Program-made: the position numbers and the translations under genes
Part shown: positions 17,064 through 25,340 of the stretch, one piece after another
How the letters are laid out: each line of letters begins with the position of its first letter
Position numbering within the stretch: position 1 is the stretch's first letter
Notes under the pieces: generated by a model
Database searches by the model: none
Told to the model about the DNA's origin: nothing
Seen by the model: only the letters and a program-made list of their open reading frames with translations
Assembly (NCBI GenBank): GCA_024708885.1
Contig: JANJXT010000063.1
Coordinates: 62,001-126,000, forward strand
Source: Thiobacillus sp.
Lineage (GTDB): Bacteria > Pseudomonadota > Gammaproteobacteria > Burkholderiales > Thiobacillaceae
Reading direction: 5' to 3'
DNA: 64,000 bases

Positions 17064-19319
17064 TCAAGCCGCCGCGCGCTCCAGCATCGCCAGCGCCCGC
17101 TCGGCCATCGCCTGCGCGTTCATGCCGTTGAAGTCGAACAGCTGCTGCGGGCTGGCGGTGGTTTCGCCGCGTTTCCAGCAGAACACGTCGCGCTCGCTGG
17201 CCTGGCTGCGCAGCAGAACGGGTTCCAGCGGTGCCGACGGACCGCCGCTGACGCCGATCAGCACGTCGCCGTGGAACATCGTCTTGAACGCGGCGTCGTC
17301 CATGAAGCGGCCGTCGGGTTCCGACACGCTGTCCCACGGCACGTCGCCCGGGCGGTACAGGCGGCGGGGGTTGACCACGGCGACGATGCGCGAGCCGATG
17401 CCGGCCTCGGCGAGCTTGTCGGCGGCGGCAAGCACCGGGCCCAGCACCATGTCGCCGGTCACCGCGAACACGACGGTGTGCGCGCCTGTCGTTTCCTTCA
17501 GCACCATCGCGCCCTCGTCGATCGCCTGGCGGCTCTGCGCCATGGTGGCATGGATCGGCAGCGGCGACTTCGAGGCGGTGATGACGATGCCCTTGTTGTG
17601 TTGCTTCAGGGCCCAGTCGTAGCTCGCCTGGATCATGTTGGCGTCGACCGGGAACAGCGGGTAGACGTTGCCGTTGCGCATCATCGCGGCGAAATAGCTT
17701 TCGATTTCGGGGCGCTGATGGGTCCAGCCGTTGCGGCCCTGCTCCAGCGCGCCGGCGGTGAACAGGCACACCGTCGCCGGCGTCGGGCGGCGCAGCTCGG
17801 CCATCGCCTGCGTCACCGTCTGCCAGATCGGCAGGCCGTTGATGGCGAAGGACTCGTAGCTGCACCACAGGCTGCGGCCGCCGAACAGCGCGACGCCCAC
17901 CGCGAGGCCGGCGCAGGCGTCCTCGTTGAGCGGCTCGTACACTTGCCCCGACGGCCCCTGGAAGTAGAGCGCGTCGGCGGTCGGATGGCGGATCGTCAGC
18001 GCCTGGTTGATGTTGGCCATGCCCGAGGCCTCGTTGCCGTCGGCGTTGGTGACGACGAACAGCGGGTCGCGGCGGCCGACTTCGGCGACCACGTGGCCGA
18101 AGGCGGTGGTCGGCACGTGGTTCTCGCCGACCGCGAACTCGTTGAGCGGCAGACCGTCGAGACTGGGCAGCGCGCGCACGCTTTCGGTCACCGCGACCTT
18201 GGCGGCGGGGCCGCCGCCGGCGTGGCGGAAGTTCTCGCGCGTCACCTTCCACGCCTGGATCGGCAGCGCACGGCGCTGCAATCCATCCTTCACGTCGTCG
18301 GAATCGAGCGTGTGGTGCGCGTAGAGGTTGTGCGACTTGGCGCCGGTGGCGTGCACGCCCGCGCCCTTCAACTGCTTGACAATGAGGCAGGCGCGGCGGC
18401 CGCCCAATGCACTTTTCGCGGCGGCGTCGGCGGCCTTGAGGATGGCGGCGGTAAAAGCCATGCGCGCGGCGAAGCCGAAGGTCGTGGAGTCGGCGTAGGC
18501 CGACATCGTCGGCCCCTGATCAGGGTAGCCCGGGGCGTCGGGCGTGTCGGCGAACTCGCGGGCTTCGACGAGATGCACCTCGTCGAAGCCGTGCGCGCGC
18601 CAGTAGGCGGTCATGCGCGCGTTGTCCCACAGCGACACCATGCTGTGGTGCTCCTGCGAGTAGCCGTTCCACACCAGCACCGGCAGATAGTTGGTGACGT
18701 CCGGATACGCCGTGGCGAAGTGCTGGAACGCGCTCATGATGTAGGGTTCGCCCAAGCCGCCGTCGCCGATGGTGACCGGGAACAGTTTGTCGCGGTGCAG
18801 GTAGGCGCCGGCCATGGCGAAGTGCTGGCCCTGGCCCAGGGGGCCGGCAGGGGCCAGCAGGCCGGGGATCGCGCCGGAGAGGTGGCCCAGCAGGCCGTGG
18901 CGCTCGCGGAAGCGCGCGCGCATCTCGGCCACGCTATGGATGCCCATGGCTTCCAGCGAGGAGTCGAGGAACATCGCCGAGTAGAAGCCCGGCGCGTGGT
19001 GGCCGACCTCGGTCACCATATTGCGGTGGCCCAAGAGATGCAGCGCGGCGACGGCGTCGGCGCTCGAGGCGAAGCCGCCCGGGTGGCCCGACGACTTGCT
19101 GCCGGTGACCTGCAGCGTCAGATAGCGCAGCGCGTCGGCGGCGAGCAGGGTCTGGTAGACGGATGCCTCGCTGGTGACGTCGGGCAGCGCGGGTTGCGTG
19201 GGGCCCAAGAGCGGCGCGGCACCCAGGCGGTCGATTTCAGGGAAGCTGTCGGCAAAATACTGGATGCCCTCGCAGAAGGCGGGCGGGGTTTCAAGGGCGG
19301 ACTGCAACTGGGCACTCAT
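17064..19319 (-). CDS. phosphoketolase/transketolase-like ThDP-dependent enzyme
   Basis: The 751-residue protein resembles the XFP/transketolase superfamily. It has SSGHPGGFASSADA near residue 75, a ThDP-binding segment GDGGLGEPYIMS followed about 25 residues later by LVWNGYSQEHHS, a Pyr domain (VVTNADGNEASGMANINQA) and a transketolase-C-like end. Length is close to phosphoketolases (about 800) but several hallmark phosphoketolase motifs differ, so cleavage to acetyl-phosphate should not be assumed. Some databases label relatives 'xylulose 5-phosphate 3-epimerase'. First gene of the IclR-controlled cluster with the DUF1537 kinase and glcDEF. Confidence 0.7.
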   Translation of the reverse strand: MSAQLQSALETPPAFCEGIQYFADSFPEIDRLGAAPLLGPTQPALPDVTSEASVYQTLLAADALRYLTLQVTGSKSSGHPGGFASSADAVAALHLLGHRNMVTEVGHHAPGFYSAMFLDSSLEAMGIHSVAEMRARFRERHGLLGHLSGAIPGLLAPAGPLGQGQHFAMAGAYLHRDKLFPVTIGDGGLGEPYIMSAFQHFATAYPDVTNYLPVLVWNGYSQEHHSMVSLWDNARMTAYWRAHGFDEVHLVEAREFADTPDAPGYPDQGPTMSAYADSTTFGFAARMAFTAAILKAADAAAKSALGGRRACLIVKQLKGAGVHATGAKSHNLYAHHTLDSDDVKDGLQRRALPIQAWKVTRENFRHAGGGPAAKVAVTESVRALPSLDGLPLNEFAVGENHVPTTAFGHVVAEVGRRDPLFVVTNADGNEASGMANINQALTIRHPTADALYFQGPSGQVYEPLNEDACAGLAVGVALFGGRSLWCSYESFAINGLPIWQTVTQAMAELRRPTPATVCLFTAGALEQGRNGWTHQRPEIESYFAAMMRNGNVYPLFPVDANMIQASYDWALKQHNKGIVITASKSPLPIHATMAQSRQAIDEGAMVLKETTGAHTVVFAVTGDMVLGPVLAAADKLAEAGIGSRIVAVVNPRRLYRPGDVPWDSVSEPDGRFMDDAAFKTMFHGDVLIGVSGGPSAPLEPVLLRSQASERDVFCWKRGETTASPQQLFDFNGMNAQAMAERALAMLERAAA

Positions 19320-19345
19320 GGCCTATCCTCTCACAATGTGAAATT

Positions 19346-19364
19346 GTTTCGCGCCATGCGAAAC
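19346..19364. promoter_or_regulatory. candidate IclR operator
   Basis: GTTTCGC and GCGAAAC form perfect 7-bp inverted arms around five bases. They lie 27 bases upstream of the phosphoketolase-like gene and in the 107-base region it shares with the divergent iclR gene. Size and position suit an IclR dimer. A second short palindrome, TCACAATGTGA, lies just left. Confidence 0.55.
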
Positions 19365-19426
19365 GATGGGCGTATTGAAGCAGTAAACTACGGTCAATTT
19401 CGTATCGCGTGATAAATTTTCACTTC

Positions 19427-20191
19427 ATGAAAAACACCAGCTCGTCGATCCAGGTCCTCGACCGCGCCATGGCACTGGTCGGCATTCTGTCGCGCGCACC
19501 CGGGCCGATGGGGCTGACCCGGCTCGCCGGCGAGGCCGGCCTGCACACCGCCAGCGCACACCGCATCCTCGGCGCGCTGACGGCGCACGGCCTGGTCGAG
19601 AAGACCGGCGCCGGCGAGTACGATCTGGGCGTGCGCTGGCTCGAAGTGGGCAATCGCTTACGGGCACGGCTGAACATCCGCCAGGTGGCGATGCCGGTGA
19701 TGCAGCAACTCGCCGAGGCGACCGGCGAGACGGTCAATCTGATCGTCCGGCGTGGCGACGAAGCGGTCTACGTCGAGCGCGTGTCGTCCGGCCAGACCCT
19801 GATCCAGGTGGTGCAGGTGGTCGGTGCGCATGCGCCGCTGCACGTGACCGCGGTCGGCAAAATCTTCCTCGCCGAGGACAGCGCCAGCGGCGTCATGGGC
19901 TATGCCGAGCGCACCAAGCTGCCCGCCTACACCGCCAACACGCTGGTGACGCTGGATGCGCTGCGCGGCGAGCTGGACACCATCCGCCGCGACCGGCTCG
20001 CCTACGACCGCGAGGAAGCCGAGCTCGGCGTCGCCTGCATCGGCGCGCCGATCCGCGACGCGGAGGGCAAGCTCGTCGCCGGCCTGTCGATCTCGGCCCC
20101 GGCCGAGCGCCACAAACCAGACTGGGCCGAAGCGCTACGCGAGGCCGCCGCCCGCATCGGCGCCGCGCTGGGCTATTCCGGCGACGCCTGA
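19427..20191 (+). CDS. IclR-family transcriptional regulator
   Basis: The 254-residue protein has the winged-helix domain in the first 80 residues (LTRLAGEAGLHTASAHRILGAL) and the IclR effector domain after it (VGAHAPLHVTAVGKIFLA, then EEAELGVACIGAPI). It is transcribed away from the phosphoketolase-kinase-glcDEF cluster and so is the likely local regulator. The effector is presumably a metabolite of that pathway. The ATG at 19427 is chosen; a GTG six codons earlier is possible. Confidence 0.88.
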   Translation: MKNTSSSIQVLDRAMALVGILSRAPGPMGLTRLAGEAGLHTASAHRILGALTAHGLVEKTGAGEYDLGVRWLEVGNRLRARLNIRQVAMPVMQQLAEATGETVNLIVRRGDEAVYVERVSSGQTLIQVVQVVGAHAPLHVTAVGKIFLAEDSASGVMGYAERTKLPAYTANTLVTLDALRGELDTIRRDRLAYDREEAELGVACIGAPIRDAEGKLVAGLSISAPAERHKPDWAEALREAAARIGAALGYSGDA

Positions 20192-20199
20192 ACTTCGCA

Positions 20200-20353
20200 T
20201 GAACCTGGCAGTTCAACCACAGAGACACAGAGAACAGCGCGCAAAACCATAAGCCTGCATTCCCGCCGTGACGCACCCGATGGATGAGCGGGGAAACGCG
20301 CGGAGTTGCCCTGTTTTTCGGGTTTCTCTGTGCCTCTGTGTCTCTGTGGTGCG
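20200..20353 (+). repeat. MITE-like inverted-repeat element, copy 2
   Basis: It starts TGAACCTGG and ends CTGTGGTGCG, in the same orientation as copy 1. Arms AACCACAGAGACACAGAG and CTCTGTGTCTCTGTGGT bracket a core with GATGAGCGGGGAAACG and CTGTTTTTCGGGTTTCTC, the latter nearly identical to copy 1. It lies between the iclR stop and the AI-2E permease gene and has no ORF of its own. Confidence 0.85.
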
Positions 20354-20398
20354 TAAAAACCCTTGCCGGGCATCGGCTTTGTTGGCATCGTGGCGGCC

Positions 20399-21421
20399 AT
20401 GAGCGCGCGTCCTTCCGTTTCCGTCACCCGCCACCAGATCGCTGCCTGGGTGCTGATGGGCGCCGGGCTGGTTCTCACCATGGCGCTGCACCTGCTGCCT
20501 GCGCTGCTGGCGGCCCTGCTCATGGTGCAACTGGTGCATCTCCTGGCGCCGCGCTTCGTCATCGGCCGGCTCAACCACACCTGGGCCAAGGTGCTGGTGG
20601 TCTCGCTCGTCATCCTCATCGTCCTCGCGCTGCTCGGCGGGCTCGTCACCGGCGCGGTGCTGTACCTGCGCAGCGAGGGCGGCCTGACCGGCCTGCTGGC
20701 CAAGATGGCGGAAATCATCGAGAACTCGCGCGAACTGCTGCCCCCCTGGGCCGCCGAATGGCTGCCGCAGGGCGACGACTCGGTGATCCGCGCCGGTCTG
20801 GTCGAGTGGCTGCGCACCCACGCGCTGGAGTTGCGTCGCTTCGGCGGCGACGCCGGACGCGTCCTGCTGCTGATCCTGCTCGGCCTCATCATCGGCAGTT
20901 TCGTCGCACTGCGCGAGGCGCGTCCCCATAACATCCTGCCCCCCTTCGCGCAGGCACTCGCCGAGCGCGCGCACCGCCTCGGCGACGCCTTCGGCCGGGT
21001 GGTATTCGCCCAGGTGCGCATCTCCGCCCTGAACGCGTTTCTCACCTGGCTCTACCTGAGCGTCGCACTGCCCGCATGCGGTGTGCACCTCCCCTTCGTC
21101 AAGACCATGGTGCTGGTGACCTTCATCGTCGGCCTGCTGCCGGTGCTGGGCAACCTCATCTCCAACACGGTCATCGTCATCATTTCGCTGTCGCACTCGC
21201 TCGCCGTGGCCGGGGGCTCGCTCGCCTTCCTGGTGGTGATCCACAAGCTCGAATATTTCGTGAATGCCCGTATCATTGGCGGGCAGATCAAGGCGCGCGC
21301 CTGGGAACTCCTGATCGCCATGCTGGTGATGGAGGCCGCTTTCGGCATCGCGGGAGTCATCGCCGCGCCCGTGTTCTACGCCTACCTCAAAAAAGAACTG
21401 TCTGACCAGGGACTCATCTGA
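20399..21421 (+). CDS. AI-2E/PerM family permease
   Basis: The 340-residue membrane protein has the layout of the AI-2E transporter (UPF0118/PerM) family: paired N-terminal membrane spans, a large soluble loop (about residues 90-150), and a conserved C-terminal block (VLVTFIVGLLPVLGNLISNT, then IIGGQIKARAWELL). Proven functions in the family include ion/proton exchange and autoinducer-2 export, so the substrate is open. The GcvR-like gene starts one base after its stop, suggesting one transcript. Confidence 0.8.
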   Translation: MSARPSVSVTRHQIAAWVLMGAGLVLTMALHLLPALLAALLMVQLVHLLAPRFVIGRLNHTWAKVLVVSLVILIVLALLGGLVTGAVLYLRSEGGLTGLLAKMAEIIENSRELLPPWAAEWLPQGDDSVIRAGLVEWLRTHALELRRFGGDAGRVLLLILLGLIIGSFVALREARPHNILPPFAQALAERAHRLGDAFGRVVFAQVRISALNAFLTWLYLSVALPACGVHLPFVKTMVLVTFIVGLLPVLGNLISNTVIVIISLSHSLAVAGGSLAFLVVIHKLEYFVNARIIGGQIKARAWELLIAMLVMEAAFGIAGVIAAPVFYAYLKKELSDQGLI

Positions 21422-21422
21422 C

Positions 21423-21962
21423 ATGTCGCACGAATCCGAATCGCTCGTCATCACCGCCAGCGGCGAAGACAAAATCGGCTTGGTGGAAGGCTTCACCCGC
21501 CGCCTCAACGAAGCCGGCTGCAACATCGAGGAATCACGCATGGCCGCCCTCGGCGGGCGTTTCGCGCTGCTGATGCGCGTCACCGGCAGCTGGGACGCGC
21601 TCGCCAAGCTGGAGTCGCGCCTGCCCGCGGTGGGCGAGGAGCTCGGCCTGTCCATCATCCAGCAGCGCACCCGTGCCAGCCGCCCGGAAAAACCGCTCAT
21701 TCCCTACATGGTCGAAGTCAGTGCGCTCGACCAGCCGGGCATCGTCAACAGCCTCGCCAACTTCTTCGCACGTCTGCACATCAACATCGAGACGCTCGAC
21801 ACCGAGACCTATGCCGCGCCGCACACCGGCGCGCCGATGTTCGCCGTGCGCATGACGCTCGGCATCCCGGCCGACGCGCACATCGCCACGTTGCGCGGCG
21901 ATTTCCTCGATTATTGCGACGACCAGAACCTCGACGCGACCTTCGAGCCGGTGCGCGGCTGA
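21423..21962 (+). CDS. GcvR-like tandem ACT-domain protein
   Basis: The 179-residue protein consists of two ACT domains: SLVITASGEDKIGLVEGFTR at the N-terminus and YMVEVSALDQPGIVNSLANF in the second half. This is the architecture of GcvR, which in enterobacteria binds GcvA and represses the glycine cleavage operon in response to glycine. No gcvA or gcvTHP gene is nearby, so the regulatory partner here is unknown. It lies directly behind the permease gene. Confidence 0.8.
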   Translation: MSHESESLVITASGEDKIGLVEGFTRRLNEAGCNIEESRMAALGGRFALLMRVTGSWDALAKLESRLPAVGEELGLSIIQQRTRASRPEKPLIPYMVEVSALDQPGIVNSLANFFARLHINIETLDTETYAAPHTGAPMFAVRMTLGIPADAHIATLRGDFLDYCDDQNLDATFEPVRG

Positions 21963-22373
21963 TGCGCATCCGCCTCCACGCCCTCGCGCGCGCCCACTCA
22001 AAGCCCTTATCGCATGCTGGTCATGACACGCCAATTGCGGTAGCGTTAGCACCGTGCTGAACCATTCGTCAGCCTGGCAAGCGCCGAGGCCAGCCAGTCG
22101 ACTGGCTGAAACTCGCGAAGCGAGCCTTGTTCCCCCTCGCCCGCTTGCGGGACAGGACGTCGTGGGAAAGGGAAACGTTCAGGGCGCGCGTCGTTTCATG
22201 TTCTGGGGCGGCGAATCGCCATGAACGTTGGCCCGGGTTTCGACGCACGCCGGAACGACAATGATCGAAGGGTTCTGCACGTGCTTGACATGACAGCGCG
22301 GTATCGCCTCCAGGCTCCCAGGCGCCGCGGCTGGCTGGCTTTTGACACATCCATCACCCAACAGGAGGATTCC
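21963..22373 (+). other. intergenic region with palindrome and candidate leader
   Basis: This 411-base region has no credible ORF. It contains the perfect palindrome CAGCCAGTCGACTGGCTG near 22091. A stretch at 22108-22229 is similar in order and partly in sequence to 23035-23129. The 28-base ends of those two (TCTGGGG...GCCATG...GTT) match at 22 positions. The rest up to the DUF3365 ribosome site shows no recognised motif. Confidence 0.5.
22108..22229 (+). promoter_or_regulatory. repeated leader-like element, copy A
   Basis: It contains GAAACTCGCG, CCCGCTTGCGGGA (hairpin), GAAACG...CGTTTC (possible stem) and the core TCTGGGGCGGCGAATCGCC, in which GGCG-AAT-CGCC can pair. The same order of blocks recurs at 23035-23129 before the HDOD gene. 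Location 145 bases before the DUF3365 gene would fit a structured 5' leader, but I could not match it to a known riboswitch. Confidence 0.35.
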
Positions 22374-22961
22374 ATGCAAAAAACCGTGACCACCCTCGCC
22401 GTTCTGGCCCTGCCCGCGCTGTTTGCCGGCTGCGCGAGCGGCCCCACCGCCGAGGAGCAGGCCGCGCTGGTGGCCGACGCACGCAAGGCGTCCGGCGCAC
22501 TGATCCAGAAACTCGGCGGCGAACTGCAAGCCGCGATCAAGGAGAAAGGGCCCGCCGACGCCATCAGCTTCTGCAAGGAACGTGCGCCGCAGGTGGCGGC
22601 CGAGATTTCCAAGCAGTCCAACTTCGACGCGAAGCGGGTCAGCCCGAAGAACCGCAACCCCGCCGGCGTGCCCGACGCCTGGGAAGCCGAGGCGCAGGCC
22701 GGACTGGAGAAGCGCCTCGCCGCCGGCGAGGATCCGAAGACGCTCGACACCTGGCAGATCGTCGACACGCCCTCCGGAAAGATGTTCCGCTTCGCCAAGG
22801 CGCTGCCGGTGCAGCCGCTGTGCCTGACCTGCCACGGCGACCCCGCGACCATCCCCGAACCGGTGAAGGCGCGCCTGGCCGCGGAATACCCGCAGGACAA
22901 GGCGACCGGCTACGGGCCCGGCACGGTACGCGGCATCATCACCATCAAGCGCGCGCTGTAA
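22374..22961 (+). CDS. DUF3365 c-type haem lipoprotein (Tll0287-like)
   Basis: The 195-residue protein has a lipoprotein signal ending ALFAGC (Cys20). A DUF3365/Tll0287-like domain follows, with SFCKERAPQVAAEIS and a haem-binding CLTCHG motif near residue 148, and then GYGPGTVRGIITIKRAL. Relatives are periplasmic mono-haem proteins, sometimes fused to sensor kinases, with redox or gas-sensing suspected roles. A strong ribosome site, CAGGAGGA, precedes the ATG. A second protein of this type runs off the right window edge. Confidence 0.8.
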   Translation: MQKTVTTLAVLALPALFAGCASGPTAEEQAALVADARKASGALIQKLGGELQAAIKEKGPADAISFCKERAPQVAAEISKQSNFDAKRVSPKNRNPAGVPDAWEAEAQAGLEKRLAAGEDPKTLDTWQIVDTPSGKMFRFAKALPVQPLCLTCHGDPATIPEPVKARLAAEYPQDKATGYGPGTVRGIITIKRAL

Positions 22962-23034
22962 GCACGGCCGGGAAATTTCCGCGAGACGCCCTTCAGTCTC
23001 GCGCGCCGCAGCCGTTATATCGAATCGTTAAGCC

Positions 23035-23129
23035 GAAACCTCGCGCAGCGTTTCCGTGTCCCGCTCGCGGGAGAGGGACACGCGCAGCGCCGGTTTCAGG
23101 GTCTGGGGTGGCAAGACGCCATGCCCGTT
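23035..23129 (+). promoter_or_regulatory. repeated leader-like element, copy B
   Basis: It parallels 22108-22229: GAAACCTCGCG, then CCCGCTCGCGGGA (hairpin), an AGGGACACGC block, and the core TCTGGGGTGGCAAGACGCC ending GCCCGTT. TGGC-AAGAC-GCCA can pair. It ends 32 bases before the HDOD gene start. Unknown function; it may be a structured leader or a short dispersed repeat. Confidence 0.35.
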
Positions 23130-23161
23130 AAGCACACGATCGATTTCAAGGAGGCTGCGGC

Positions 23162-24514
23162 GTGCTGAACCGTCTCGTAGGAATGCTCTCTGGCAATCAG
23201 AAACCGGCGCCGGCCGAGCCGGCGCCTGCTGCGCGCGCGCCCAGGGCGGTCGAAGCGCCCGCGGCTGCCAAATCATCCGAAAAACACCATTCGGTGATGC
23301 GCCGCGAGGCCATGCTCGGACGCGACCAGCGCGTGGCCGCGTACACCTTCATGCTGCGCCGTGACAGCGGCGAACGCGACGAGACCCTGCCCGAAGTACG
23401 GCAGCTGATCGACGAGACGCTGCTCGACAACCTGCGCAGCATGGATATCGCGCGGCTTCTCGGCCAGCGCAAGGCTTTCGTGCCGCTTCGGCCCGCATCG
23501 CTGACGCATCCGCTGATCGAGGACTGGCCGGCAGCCGGTACCGTATGGACGCTGAAAATCACCAGCGCCAACCCCCCGGACGAGGCGCTGCTTGCGCGCA
23601 TGAGCGAACTCAGGGCACGCGGCTTCCACTTCGCCATCGACGCCGAGGCCGCGATGCGGCCGGACTGGCAAAGCCTGCTGCAGCACGCGGACTACGTGCT
23701 GGTCGGCATCGCCCATGAGGACATGTCTGCCGTCACCGCACAGATGGCCGGGGTGTCGCGCCTGGCGACCGGCAAGCAGTTCGTCGCGACCGAGGTGCAG
23801 ACGCTGGAAGCCTTCCACATGTGCCACAAGCTGCAGTTCGCCTTTTTCATGGGGCCGTTCATCACCCGCCGCGAAAAACTCGACCAGCCGGTGGTCGGAC
23901 CGTCGCGCGCCAAGGTGCTGAGCCTGATGAACCGGGTGCGCACCGGCGCCGAGCTGCCCACACTGGCCGAGCAGTTCCGCCACGATCCGGCCCTCTCGGT
24001 GCGCCTGCTGCGCTACGTCAACTCGCCCGGCATGGGTCTGCAGAACAAGATCGGCGGCATCGAACAGGCGCTCATGGTGATGGGCCAGGACAAGCTGTAT
24101 CGGTGGCTCACCATGATCCTGTTCACCGGCGGCAAGACGCAGGATCTCGACCATGCGGTGCTGGAAAACGCGCTGGCCCGCGGCCGGCTCGCCGAGCAGC
24201 TCGCCGGCCGCGCGCTGTTCGCCAAGGCGCGCGATGAAATTTTCGTCGCCGGCCTGTTCTCCATGCTCGACGTGGTGATGCGCGTGCCAATCGAACAGGC
24301 CCTGCAGCAGATCAGCCTGCCGGCCGAGATCAGCGAAGCCATCCTGCACCGGCGCGGCCCCTATGCGCCCTACCTGGCGCTGGCCATCGCCTGCGAAGAG
24401 GACGATCAGCAGAGCATCGAGACGCTGGCGAAATCGATCGACCGCGAGGTCGCCGAAATCAACGCCGCGCACATGGACGCGCTCCTGTGGGCGCAGCAGA
24501 TGGCCGAGGAATGA
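23162..24514 (+). CDS. EAL/HDOD-domain signalling protein
   Basis: The 450-residue product has a degenerate EAL-like N-terminal part (about residues 55-240, e.g. [17 protein letters not shown]) lacking the catalytic EAL/DDFGTG motifs. A C-terminal HDOD domain follows ([20 protein letters not shown], then [12 protein letters not shown]). This is the YuxH-type architecture. Such proteins are thought to bind partners or nucleotides in signalling rather than cleave c-di-GMP. The start is a GTG with AAGGAGG seven bases upstream. Its stop overlaps the next ATG (ATGA). Confidence 0.8.
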   Translation: MLNRLVGMLSGNQKPAPAEPAPAARAPRAVEAPAAAKSSEKHHSVMRREAMLGRDQRVAAYTFMLRRDSGERDETLPEVRQLIDETLLDNLRSMDIARLLGQRKAFVPLRPASLTHPLIEDWPAAGTVWTLKITSANPPDEALLARMSELRARGFHFAIDAEAAMRPDWQSLLQHADYVLVGIAHEDMSAVTAQMAGVSRLATGKQFVATEVQTLEAFHMCHKLQFAFFMGPFITRREKLDQPVVGPSRAKVLSLMNRVRTGAELPTLAEQFRHDPALSVRLLRYVNSPGMGLQNKIGGIEQALMVMGQDKLYRWLTMILFTGGKTQDLDHAVLENALARGRLAEQLAGRALFAKARDEIFVAGLFSMLDVVMRVPIEQALQQISLPAEISEAILHRRGPYAPYLALAIACEEDDQQSIETLAKSIDREVAEINAAHMDALLWAQQMAEE

Positions 24515-24774
24515 CCGGGGCGGCCTGGTTCGTCTACATCCTGCGCTGCGCCGACGGCACCCTCTACACCGGCATCACCACCGACATCGCCCGCCGCCTC
24601 GCCGAACACAACGGCGAAGCGGGCGGCGGCGCACGCTACACGCGCAGCCGCCGCCCGGTCGTGCTCGCACACCTGGAGCCCAGCGCCGACCGTGCCGCCG
24701 CCGCGCGCCGCGAAGCCGCGATTCGACGCCTCGACCGCGCGCGCAAGCTGGCGTTGTGTGCGGCTGCGCCGTGA
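24511..24774 (+). CDS. GIY-YIG nuclease-superfamily protein (YhbQ/UPF0213)
   Basis: The 87-residue protein shows the single-domain GIY-YIG signature: [19 protein letters not shown], then RRLAEHN and [10 protein letters not shown]. It belongs to the stand-alone YhbQ/UPF0213 group, for which nuclease activity on structured DNA has been reported. The ATG at 24511 overlaps the HDOD stop, so I prefer it to the ORF start at 24487. Confidence 0.88.
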   Translation: MTGAAWFVYILRCADGTLYTGITTDIARRLAEHNGEAGGGARYTRSRRPVVLAHLEPSADRAAAARREAAIRRLDRARKLALCAAAP

Positions 24775-24846
24775 TGCGGGCCGTCCTGCGCCGCAATCGC
24801 AGCCGCTGGTTTCCCCTCCTATATTGATGGTATAGTTCGGCGCAAT

Positions 24847-24880
24847 ACCGCCCAGGCCGGGCTTCGGCCCGGGCGGTTTT
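24847..24880 (+). terminator. hairpin terminator between GIY-YIG gene and rnk
   Basis: ACCGCCC pairs with GGGCGGT, with an inner GGGC-TTCG-GCCC stem, followed by TTTTCATTTTT. It is a good intrinsic terminator, or attenuator, 31 bases upstream of rnk. A diverged copy lies upstream of the rnk fragment at 33630-33666. Confidence 0.75.
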
Positions 24881-24910
24881 CATTTTTGCGCCTTCCCGCA
24901 GGAGATCGCC

Positions 24911-25327
24911 ATGGAAATCAAGACCCGCCCCGCCATCATCGTATCCGAGCGCGACCTGGAGCTTCTCGAAGCCATGCTGGCCGGCCTGGCGGACGAACAG
25001 CCCAGCGTGGACGCGCTGCGCGAGGAGCTCGACCGGGCGCAGATCGTACGTTCCGACGCGATGCCGCCCGACGTGGTGACGATGAATTCGCGCGTGCGTT
25101 TCGTCGTCGAGCCGGCGGGGCGCGAGGTGGAGGTGACCCTGGTGTATCCGCGCGATTTCACCGGCAGCTCCGACCAGCTGTCGGTGACCACGGCGGCGGG
25201 CGTGGCGGTGCTTGGCCTTGCGGTCGGGCAGCAGATCGAATGGGTCGCGCCCAACGGCCAGACGGTGCGCGCACGCATCGTCGGCGTCACCTATCAGCCG
25301 GAGCGCGAGGGCGACTACGAGCGCTGA
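24911..25327 (+). CDS. rnk: nucleoside diphosphate kinase regulator Rnk (GreA/GreB C-terminal-like)
   Basis: The 138-residue protein has an Rnk N-terminal coiled coil (SERDLELLEAMLAGL) and a GreA/GreB-type FKBP-like C-terminal domain (PRDFTGSSDQLSVTTAAG, then VGQQIEW). Rnk binds RNA polymerase and in some species affects nucleotide pools and alginate production. The GC-rich region MPPDVVTMNSRVRFVVEPAG recurs in a truncated copy at 33512-33616. It follows a terminator and has AGGAG before its ATG; the EamA gene begins 14 bases after. Confidence 0.88.
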   Translation: MEIKTRPAIIVSERDLELLEAMLAGLADEQPSVDALREELDRAQIVRSDAMPPDVVTMNSRVRFVVEPAGREVEVTLVYPRDFTGSSDQLSVTTAAGVAVLGLAVGQQIEWVAPNGQTVRARIVGVTYQPEREGDYER

Positions 25328-25340
25328 ACCGGTTCGCGGG

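Noticed and set aside
17058-19412. 784-codon plus-strand ORF
   Set aside because: Shadow of the phosphoketolase-like gene; His/Gly/Ala/Arg-rich with no family resemblance.
22221-22373. N-terminal extension of the DUF3365 gene to 22221
   Set aside because: The strong CAGGAGGA site and lipoprotein signal begin at 22374; the extension is intergenic.
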